A stretch of 5,036 nt of DNA from Armatimonadaceae bacterium (GTDB lineage: Bacteria > Armatimonadota > Armatimonadia > Armatimonadales > Armatimonadaceae). A model generated the notes under the pieces. The model ran no database searches and was not told the DNA's origin. It saw only the letters and a list, made by a program, of their open reading frames with translations. The translations under genes and the position numbers were made by a program. Location: contig JAUJNC010000253.1 of NCBI GenBank assembly GCA_030446525.1, positions 1 through 5,036 of the forward strand. Direction: 5' to 3'. Shown piece by piece: positions 1 through 5,036 of the stretch (position 1 is its first letter; every line of letters starts with the position of its first letter).

Positions 1-1
1 C

Positions 2-1369
2 GGCAACAAGGCGGCCATCGGCGGCATCAGCCGCGAGTTCTACCGGCGGCTCGGCCGGCACTATGGCACGGACGAGAGCTGGACCTTCGAGCCGGGCGTC
101 GCCGAGAAGGTCATGAACGACATGGTCACGGAGGCGGGCGCCTCCGTGTTCCGGGAGCAGCGCCTCCGGTCCGTCAAGAAGGATGGCAACCGCATCGCCG
201 AGATCGTCACGGAGGGCGGCAACGTCTTCCGTGCCAAGGTGTTCGTGGATGCGACCTACGAGGGCGACCTGCTGGCCAGGGCCGGCGTCTCGTACACCGT
301 CGGGCGCGAGGCCAACGCCCGGTACGGCGAAACCCTGAACGGCGTCCACTTCGGGCACCCCAACCACAACTTCAAGGTCCCGGTCGACCCCTTCGTCCGG
401 GAGGGCGACCCGGCCAGCGGCCTGCTCCAGGGCATCTCGGGGGAAGACCCGGGCCGGCAGGGCGAGGGCGACCGCCGCGTGCAGGCCTACAACTTCCGCA
501 TGTGCCTGACCAGGGCCGCCGACCGGCTCGCCTTCCCCAGGCCCGCCGGCTACGACCCCGAGCGCTACACCCTGCTGGCGCGCTACCTCAACGCCGGCGT
601 GTGGGACGTTCTGAAGCTGACCAAGACGATGCCGGGCGGCAAGACCGACACCAACAACTACGGCGGCTTTTCGACGGACAACATCGGGAGGAACTACGAG
701 TGGCCCGACGGCGATTACCAGACGCGCGAGCGGATCTTCCAGGACCACGTCACCTACCAGCAGGGCCTGATGTGGTTCCTGTGCCACGACGAGCGCGTCC
801 CCCGGCACATACGCGACGAAGTGAACGCGTGGGGGCTGCCCCGCGACGAGTTCGTGGACAGCGGCGGATGGCCGCACGAGCTGTACGTGCGCGAGGGGCG
901 CCGCATGGTCTCCGACTACGTGATGAACGAGCGCCACTGCCGGGGCAAAGCGACGGCGGAGGACCCGGTCGGGCTGGCCGCCTACACCATGGACTCGCAC
1001 AACTGCCAGCGCGTCGCGCGGCTCGAGGACGGCCGGTGGGTGGCCCGCAACGAGGGCAACGTTGAGACCGGCGGCTTCCCGCCCTACCAGATCGCCTACC
1101 GATCGATCGTCCCCCGGGAAAGCGAGTGCGCCAACCTACTGGTGCCGGTGTGCCTGTCGTCCTCGCACATCGCCTACGGCTCGATCCGCATGGAGCCGGT
1201 CTTCCTGATCCTGGGCCAGTCGGCCGCCGCCGCCGCGTGCCTGGCCATCGACGGCGGGACGTCGGTCCAGAAGGTGCCCTACGCAGACCTGCGCCGGCGT
1301 CTGCTGGCGGACAATCAGGTCCTCGAATGGGTCCCGCCCCGAGCCGGCGAAGTGAGAACCGCGCCCTGA
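2..1369 (+). CDS. FAD-dependent oxidoreductase, FAD_oxidored (PF12831-like) family, 5'-partial
   Basis: The frame is open from base 2, well upstream of the first in-frame ATG at 113. The residues before that ATG (IGGISREFYRRLG) fit the family, so the gene enters from outside the window and 113 is not its start. 455 residues are visible. Seen: FVDATYEGDL at visible residues 81-90, the typical segment after the FAD-binding region; then YNFRMCLT, a GGFSTDNIG stretch, ELYVREGRRM, and near the C terminus SIRMEPVFLILGQSAAAAACLA (arginine at residue 396), the usual end of the FAD-binding fold. The GxGxxG dinucleotide-binding motif is missing, consistent with about 60 or more residues lying upstream. 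Members are flavoproteins often labelled 'xanthan lyase' or simply FAD-dependent oxidoreductase; substrates are mostly unknown, so none is assigned. The stop is TGA, 19 bases from the convergent DUF2254 stop. No signal peptide can be judged without the N terminus. Confidence 0.93.
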   Translation, partial: GNKAAIGGISREFYRRLGRHYGTDESWTFEPGVAEKVMNDMVTEAGASVFREQRLRSVKKDGNRIAEIVTEGGNVFRAKVFVDATYEGDLLARAGVSYTVGREANARYGETLNGVHFGHPNHNFKVPVDPFVREGDPASGLLQGISGEDPGRQGEGDRRVQAYNFRMCLTRAADRLAFPRPAGYDPERYTLLARYLNAGVWDVLKLTKTMPGGKTDTNNYGGFSTDNIGRNYEWPDGDYQTRERIFQDHVTYQQGLMWFLCHDERVPRHIRDEVNAWGLPRDEFVDSGGWPHELYVREGRRMVSDYVMNERHCRGKATAEDPVGLAAYTMDSHNCQRVARLEDGRWVARNEGNVETGGFPPYQIAYRSIVPRESECANLLVPVCLSSSHIAYGSIRMEPVFLILGQSAAAAACLAIDGGTSVQKVPYADLRRRLLADNQVLEWVPPRAGEVRTAP

Positions 1370-1398
1370 GCCGGGGCCGGCGATCCGGTCAGCGGCTC
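1368..1398. terminator. Hairpin over the convergent stop codons, possible bidirectional terminator
   Basis: An outer 6-base-pair stem pairs GAGCCG (1368-1373) with CGGCTC (1393-1398). After a small asymmetric internal loop (1 base against 2), an inner 6-base-pair stem pairs GGCCGG (1375-1380) with CCGGTC (1385-1390, one G-T pair) around the loop CGAT. It covers the whole 19-base gap between two converging genes and both stop-codon ends, where a shared terminator would be expected. There is no T tract on either side, so it is not a classical intrinsic terminator, and GC-rich DNA forms such stems by chance fairly often. Confidence 0.35.
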
Positions 1399-2801
1399 GC
1401 CACCGGTTCCGTGCGCGCGGGCAGGCGGCTTCCGCCGCGCTCGGCTTCGTCCAGCGCCGCCAGGGCCGCCCGGTAGCGCGCGTGGACTTCCCTGCGGTCC
1501 GCCGCGGTGCACAGGCGCTCGCGGCAGCCTTCGTCTATCCAGTCGGCTTGCCGCCGCAGCGCGGCGAGGTCTTCGGGCCGGACGGCGCCCCCGGCGTGCC
1601 CGGCGATCAGGGCGATGGTTTCCAGCAGCCGGCCCGACACCAGGCTGCTCGTGCTGCCGTACTCCCGGATCGGCCCCAGGGCCGTGTTCACCAGGCTCGC
1701 GTACGTGACGGGCTCGGCGATCACGCGCAGCCGCCCGGCGGCGTCGTAGCGGTAGGGCGAGGGGAACGGCATGTGGGCCAGGTGGCACAGCGCCGCCCCC
1801 AGCCGGTCCACGCACGCCATGGCGGTGAACGGGTCGTTGATGGCCGGCGACAGCGCCCGCAGCGCGATCTCCACCAGCTGGTTCACGGGGAACTCGACAT
1901 CCTGTGTCAGGGTGCGGCGCGCGCCCAGGAGGAACGACTGGTTCAGCTCGTCGGTGAGGGCGGGTCCGACGCGCCCGCCGGGCCAGGCGTCGGCGAGCAG
2001 GTTGCCGCGCACGACCCACTCGCCCGGGTGGTGGTTGAGGCGCAGCACCACGTCCTGCTCGCTCGCGATTTGGAGCAGGCGCTCCTCGTCGACGGCCTGG
2101 AGGTAGCCGGTCCCGGCCGACAGGACGGGCCGCGCGCTCTCCTCGAAATCCGCCGGGATGTCCTGGCGCGCGCCGGCGTCGCTTTTGCCGTGCTCGTGGG
2201 CGGGGCGCCCGACGGTGCCGGGGAACAGCCGGTCGATCGCCTGGTCGAGGTCGTCCCCGATCACCGCGATCAGGTGGCTCGCCTGGACGGAGCTGGCGAC
2301 GTGGTGGATGAAGTAGATCAGGACGCCCAGGCTGAGGACGGCCAGGAGCACGCCCACCGTCACCGACAGGTGCGGCACGAACGCCTGCGTCAGGATCACG
2401 TCCTCGCCCGCAGTGCGCACGGTGCGCAGAACCACCAGGCAGTACAGGAACGTGGCCACGAAGGTGCCCAGCGTGATCTGGTTGCCGGTGTCGCGGATGA
2501 ACGAGTGGAGCATGCGCGGCCCGAACTGCGACGAGGCCAGCGTGAGCGCGGCGATCGTGATCGAGAAGACGGTCCCCGCCACCGTGATGACCGACCCGGC
2601 CACGGTGGAAAGCAGCGTGCGCGCGCCCTCCGGACCGCCCCGGTAGATCCAGCCGGACCTTTGCAGCCAGGTGCCCTCCGCCGCCCGGTCGAGCGCGACC
2701 ATGCCCAGCGCGAACCCCAGCGTCCCGAACGCCATCACGGTGGGCACGAACCAGAACGAGGTGCGGAACGCTTCCCAGATGCTCACGAGCCGGATCTTCA
2801 T
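1389..2801 (-). CDS. DUF2254 domain integral membrane protein
   Basis: A 470-residue protein of the uncharacterised DUF2254 family, near the usual full length. Four hydrophobic segments fill the N-terminal third: roughly residues 15-37, 61-89, 110-128 and 142-166. Family hallmarks are visible: ITIAALTLASSQFGPRML (81-98) followed by FIRDTGNQITLG, and in the soluble part DVEFPVNQLVEIALRALSPAINDPFTA (301-327). The C-terminal two-thirds is expected to be cytoplasmic or otherwise soluble; its job is unknown, and I assign none. The ATG at 2801 is chosen because MKIRLVSIWEAFRTSFW reads as a normal start of this family. No Shine-Dalgarno precedes it. The sequence TATACC sits 6 bases before the ATG, and the ATG also overlaps a TGA in another frame (see the promoter entry and findings). 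It lies downstream of the glycosyltransferase on the same strand and may be co-transcribed with it. The short stop-to-stop gap to the FAD gene implies transcription runs to the convergent junction. Confidence 0.93.
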   Translation of the reverse strand: MKIRLVSIWEAFRTSFWFVPTVMAFGTLGFALGMVALDRAAEGTWLQRSGWIYRGGPEGARTLLSTVAGSVITVAGTVFSITIAALTLASSQFGPRMLHSFIRDTGNQITLGTFVATFLYCLVVLRTVRTAGEDVILTQAFVPHLSVTVGVLLAVLSLGVLIYFIHHVASSVQASHLIAVIGDDLDQAIDRLFPGTVGRPAHEHGKSDAGARQDIPADFEESARPVLSAGTGYLQAVDEERLLQIASEQDVVLRLNHHPGEWVVRGNLLADAWPGGRVGPALTDELNQSFLLGARRTLTQDVEFPVNQLVEIALRALSPAINDPFTAMACVDRLGAALCHLAHMPFPSPYRYDAAGRLRVIAEPVTYASLVNTALGPIREYGSTSSLVSGRLLETIALIAGHAGGAVRPEDLAALRRQADWIDEGCRERLCTAADRREVHARYRAALAALDEAERGGSRLPARTEPVASR

Positions 2802-2807
2802 GTTCGC

Positions 2808-2813
2808 GGTATA
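2808..2813 (-). promoter_or_regulatory. Weak -10-like hexamer TATACC 6 bases before the DUF2254 ATG
   Basis: Read on the minus strand, TATACC is followed by GCGAAC and then the ATG. It matches TATAAT at four of six positions, and its spacing would put transcription start at or next to the start codon. The surrounding 2802-2864 stretch is visibly richer in A and T than the flanking genes, as intergenic DNA would be. No -35 box is seen about 17 bases upstream. The same 6-base spacing occurs before the glycosyltransferase start, which is the main reason for listing it. Confidence 0.2.
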
Positions 2814-2864
2814 GCCTTGTACCCGGCATATTCCGGAGGGAAACCCGGCGCGCCCCCGCGGGCG

Positions 2865-4053
2865 CTACGGCCGCGCCTGCCGCGCGGCGGCGGGCCATTG
2901 CTCCCGGCCCGTGTTCGGCCGCATCGCCGCCGCTGCGGCGCCGCGCCGCGTCCTTCGCCTGGCGGCCCATCCGGCGGTACGCCTCGGGCTGCCCGAGCAG
3001 AGCGGCGAGCGCGCCGCAAAAGGCGCGGGCGTCGTGGGGCACGATCAGCCCGCTTCGCCCGTGCGCGATCGCTTCGCGCGCGCTGAACGAGTCCACCGCC
3101 ACGACCGGCGTGCCCGAGGCCAGCGACTCCCCCAGGGTGAGCGGGTTCACCTCGGTCACGCTGGGCAGGAGGAACACGTCGGCCGCGGCGTAGAAGCGCG
3201 CCGTCGCCGCGTGCGGCAGGGCGCCGGTGAACAGCACGCGGCCCTGCAGCCGCTCCCGCGCGACGCGCCGCTGCAGCTCCGCCCGCAGCGGCCCGTCGCC
3301 GACCAACACCAGACGCGCCGGCGGCCCCTCCCGCAGGAGCGGCGCCAGGGCGTCCAGCAGGAACGACAGGTTCTTCTCCGGCGCCAGCCGGCCCACGCTG
3401 AGCAGGAACGCCTCGTGCGGCGCCAGCCCCAGCTCCTCGCGCACGCCGGCGCCGTTCGCCCCGAGAAACGCGTCCTGATCCAGGTCGTTGGGGATCACCT
3501 CGATGGGCCGGGTCACGCCGTACGCGCCCAGCAGGGCGGCCATGCCGGAGGCCACCGTCACCACCGCATCGCAGCTGTTGCAGAAGTCGCGGACAATCCG
3601 GCGCACGATCCAGCGCCCCGGCGGGCGCCACGGCATCCAGTAGTGGACGTACTGCTCGTACTGCGTGTGCACGGTCGCCACGAGCGGCGCGCCCTGCCGC
3701 CGGGCGAGCGCCCGCGCCACCCGGCCCAGCAGGAAGGGGTGCTGCGTGTGCACGACGTCATAGCGGCGCCCGGCGATCTGCCGGAACAGGGCGGGCGAAA
3801 GGGGCAGGCTGAGCGGGATCCAGCCCGGCAGCGGCAGTGAGACCGACGGGAGGCGCCGCGTGCCCGTTTCCGCGGGGGGCTGGTGCGGGTGACGCGGCGC
3901 GAACAGGTCGACCACGTGCCCCCGCGCGCGGAGCCCCCCGACCAGAGTCCGGGTGGCAAGGGCCACCCCGCTGATGATCGGCGGGTACGCCTCGGTGAAC
4001 ATCGCGATCCTGAGCGGGTCGTGTCCGCCGCCATGACCGGTCCCGGTTTCCAT
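2865..4053 (-). CDS. GT4 glycosyltransferase, diacylglycerol glucosyltransferase type; C-terminal end uncertain, probable frameshift
   Basis: Likely transfers a sugar from a nucleotide sugar to a membrane lipid or similar acceptor at the inner face of the membrane. Seen from the ATG at 4053: RIAMFTEAYPPIISGVA (15-31), the acceptor-side loop; YDVVHTQHPFLLGR (98-111) and ATVHTQYEQYVHYW (126-139), closely resembling the HT-HPFLLG and YHT-YEEYVHY blocks of the alMGS-like lipid glucosyltransferases; CNSCDAVV (158-165); the donor-site loop SVGRLAPEKN (219-228); VGDGPL (251-256); and an EX7E motif with E301 and E309 before GTPVVAV. Family similarity ends near KDAARR at about residue 371 (base 2941). 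Beyond this the frame stays open another 1.6 kb through the DUF2254 gene with R/A/G/P-rich, non-protein-like content, so that extension is rejected. The listed end is the first TAG in the adjacent frame, assuming a frame break around 2910-2945; another possible end is the TGA at 2798. The start has no good Shine-Dalgarno but a -10-like hexamer just upstream. Confidence 0.82.
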
Positions 4054-4059
4054 ACCGCC

Positions 4060-4065
4060 ATATTA
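4060..4065 (-). promoter_or_regulatory. -10-like hexamer TAATAT 6 bases before the glycosyltransferase ATG, possible leaderless promoter
   Basis: On the minus strand the order is TAATAT, GGCGGT, ATG. TAATAT fits the TANNNT pattern of promoters of leaderless transcripts, where the -10 box lies about 6-7 bases before the start codon. An overlapping register, TGTAAT (4062-4067), matches five of six bases of TATAAT. The bases before the ATG hold no usable Shine-Dalgarno, since GGCGG is only one base away. No -35 match is visible. This is an inference from position and sequence alone. Confidence 0.35.
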
Positions 4066-4168
4066 CACACGGCCGGCCCCGTTTACTGCTCCGCCCGGCG
4101 CGACACCCGGCCCCGCCCTTCTTTCTTGTCACACCTTTCTGCCGGTACTTGCCTTTATCGTCTCGCCC

Positions 4169-4205
4169 GTTTCCCATTTTTTCCCGCGGGGCCGATGTTT
4201 CCCAT
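4169..4205. repeat. Direct repeat GTTTCCCAT, two copies 28 bases apart
   Basis: Exact 9-base copies lie at 4169-4177 and 4197-4205. Similarity continues loosely past each copy: both are followed by a pyrimidine stretch and then a CGCGGG-type block, making an imperfect repeat of roughly 22 bases. The position between two divergent genes suits a paired operator, but nothing identifies a regulator, and a small local duplication is equally possible. Confidence 0.4.
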
Positions 4206-4221
4206 CCCCCTCGCGCGGGAA
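4181..4221. repeat. Inverted repeat TTCCCGCG / CGCGGGAA
   Basis: TTCCCGCG at 4181-4188 is perfectly complementary to CGCGGGAA at 4214-4221, with 25 bases between the arms. The left arm also overlaps a short palindrome, CCCGCGGG (4183-4190). If transcription of the SDR starts upstream, this would form a hairpin in its leader, ending 25 bases before the Shine-Dalgarno. It interleaves with the direct repeat listed separately, so both may derive from one duplicated segment. Confidence 0.35.
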
Positions 4222-4246
4222 TACCGTCCCTGGTAGTAGTCTTGGC

Positions 4247-4254
4247 AGGAGGGG
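4247..4254 (+). promoter_or_regulatory. Strong Shine-Dalgarno of the SDR gene
   Basis: AGGAGGGG lies directly before AAG and the ATG at 4258. The AGGAGG core ends 5 bases before the start codon, an efficient spacing, and fixes the start of the SDR gene. The two minus-strand genes in the window lack such a site. Confidence 0.85.
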
Positions 4255-4257
4255 AAG

Positions 4258-5036
4258 ATGGCAGGAAATCAGCAGCCAGCGCAGCAACAGGACCAGCGGC
4301 CCGGCATAGAGTCCGAGATGACACCGCGCCCGGTGGCGGAGGATCCTGCGTATCGCGGCTGCAACAAGCTGACCGGCAGGGCCGCCCTGGTGACCGGCGG
4401 CGACAGCGGGATCGGCCGGGCGGTCGCCATCGCCTACGCCAAGGAAGGCGCGGACGTGTCCATCGTGTACCTGAACGAGCACGATGACGCCGAGGAGACC
4501 AGGCGCCAGGTGGAGGCGGAAGGCCGCCGCTGCGTCCTCATCGCGGGAGACGTGGGCGACGAGTCGTTCTGCCAGCAGGCGGTCGAGCGCACGGTCCGGG
4601 AGCTGGGCAAGCTGGACATCCTGGTGAACAACGCCGCGGAGCAGCACCCGCAGCAAAGCATCGAAGACATCACCGCCGAGCAGCTCGAGCGCACGTTCCG
4701 CACCAACATCTTCGGTTACTTCTTCCTGACCAAGGCGGCGCTCAGGCACCTGCGCGGCCAGAAGGGCAGCGCGATCATCAACACAACCTCGGTCACGGCC
4801 TACAAGGGCAGCCCACAGCTGCTGGACTATTCGGCCACCAAGGGCGCGATCGTCGCCTTCACGCGGTCGCTGTCGCAGGCGCTCACGCAGGAAGGGATCC
4901 GGGTCAACGGCGTCGCGCCCGGCCCCATCTGGACGCCGCTGATCCCGTCGACCTTCCCGCCCGAGAAGGTCGAGCAGTTCGGCAAAAACACGCCGATGCA
5001 GCGGCCCGGCCAGCCCGAGGAGGTCGCCAACTGCTA
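4258..5036 (+). CDS. Short-chain dehydrogenase/reductase, YghA / general stress protein 39 type, 3'-partial
   Basis: Predicted NADP(H)-dependent cytoplasmic reductase of aldehydes or ketones. From the ATG at 4258, fixed by a strong Shine-Dalgarno, 259 complete codons are visible; family members are about 290 residues, so about 35 residues lie beyond the window. Seen: a glutamine-rich N-terminal tail followed by PGIESEMTPRP (15-25), which matches the PGI-x-MTP-P leader characteristic of YghA-like proteins; the cofactor motif TGGDSGIG (46-53); GDV (97-99); NNAA (124-127); catalytic N150, S178, Y191 and K195 (YSATK); and PGPIWTPL (221-228), another mark of this subfamily; then TPMQRPGQPEEVA. All four catalytic residues are present, so it should be active. 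In Bacillus, related proteins belong to the general stress response, and E. coli YghA is reported to reduce aldehydes; the actual substrate here is unknown. It diverges from the glycosyltransferase and may share regulatory DNA with it. Confidence 0.94.
   Translation, partial: MAGNQQPAQQQDQRPGIESEMTPRPVAEDPAYRGCNKLTGRAALVTGGDSGIGRAVAIAYAKEGADVSIVYLNEHDDAEETRRQVEAEGRRCVLIAGDVGDESFCQQAVERTVRELGKLDILVNNAAEQHPQQSIEDITAEQLERTFRTNIFGYFFLTKAALRHLRGQKGSAIINTTSVTAYKGSPQLLDYSATKGAIVAFTRSLSQALTQEGIRVNGVAPGPIWTPLIPSTFPPEKVEQFGKNTPMQRPGQPEEVANC

Larger units (their letters stand above)
4054..4257. other. Divergent intergenic region, pyrimidine-rich on the + strand
   Basis: This 204-base gap separates the divergent glycosyltransferase and SDR genes and should contain the start signals of both. 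It has clearly more A and T than the coding DNA and a strong strand bias: 62 of the 80 bases at 4111-4190 are C or T on the + strand, including a run of six T at 4177-4182. It contains a direct repeat, an inverted repeat and the SDR ribosome binding site. No small gene with a convincing start and ribosome binding site is seen in it. Confidence 0.7.

Noticed and set aside
1315..2864. In-frame continuation of the glycosyltransferase that would make a 912-residue fusion protein
   Set aside because: The extension lies in a different frame of the well-conserved DUF2254 gene and its product is R/A/G/P-rich without any domain. In very GC-rich DNA, stop codons are rare in off frames, so this open stretch is expected by chance.
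1482..3086. 534-codon open frame on the + strand
   Set aside because: It is antisense to DUF2254 and the end of the glycosyltransferase, with low-complexity H/R/G/P content and no recognisable fold; a shadow frame.
2911..3840. 309-codon open frame on the + strand
   Set aside because: Antisense to the conserved glycosyltransferase; composition is H/R/Q/P-rich and there is no ribosome binding site, so it is a shadow frame.
4071..4078. Palindrome GGCCGGCC as an operator
   Set aside because: A short GC-only palindrome of this kind is common by chance in DNA of this composition and has no partner nearby.
4126..4159. TTGTCA (4126-4131) with TTTATC (4154-4159) as a sigma-70 promoter for the SDR
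   Set aside because: The 22-base spacer is too long and the -10 match is weak; no better pair was found, so no SDR promoter is annotated.
4218..4240. GGAATA followed by GTAGTAGTC as an ECF-sigma-type promoter for the SDR
   Set aside because: The match is loose, and the predicted start would fall on the Shine-Dalgarno itself, removing the ribosome binding site from the transcript.
3758..4324. Minus-strand open frame crossing the divergent intergenic region
   Set aside because: It runs antisense through the SDR start and its ribosome binding site and then out of frame through the glycosyltransferase; no domain is seen.

Overview
This is a very GC-rich bacterial window holding four protein-coding genes and no RNA gene, mobile element or CRISPR array that I can see. 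Third codon positions are almost always G or C. The first gene belongs to a large FAD-dependent oxidoreductase family (FAD_oxidored type) that I associate with Planctomycetota and other environmental, biomass-degrading lineages. That association and the base composition are only weak taxonomic hints; I cannot name the organism.

Layout: positions 2-1369 (+) carry the C-terminal part of the FAD-dependent oxidoreductase, whose N-terminal Rossmann segment lies before the window. It converges on a DUF2254 integral membrane protein (1389-2801, -), with only 19 bases between the stop codons and a hairpin over the junction. Upstream of DUF2254 on the same strand is a GT4 glycosyltransferase (about 2865-4053, -) of the diacylglycerol glucosyltransferase type. 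Its reading frame does not close where the family ends but runs on through the DUF2254 gene, so a frame break near 2910-2945 is likely. A 204-base, pyrimidine-rich intergenic region (4054-4257) separates it from a divergent short-chain dehydrogenase/reductase of the YghA/GSP39 type (4258 to the window end, +), which lacks about its last 35 residues.

How they fit together: the glycosyltransferase and the DUF2254 protein are the only pair that could form a transcription unit. Both point to the membrane, through predicted glycolipid synthesis and a four-helix membrane protein. The SDR is a likely NADP-dependent aldehyde/ketone reductase of general stress type, and the FAD protein is an unrelated convergent gene. 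I see no recognisable novel multi-gene system. The points most worth checking are the frame break in the glycosyltransferase, the promoter-like hexamers placed 6 bases before two start codons that lack a Shine-Dalgarno (possible leaderless transcripts), and the repeats in the divergent intergenic region.
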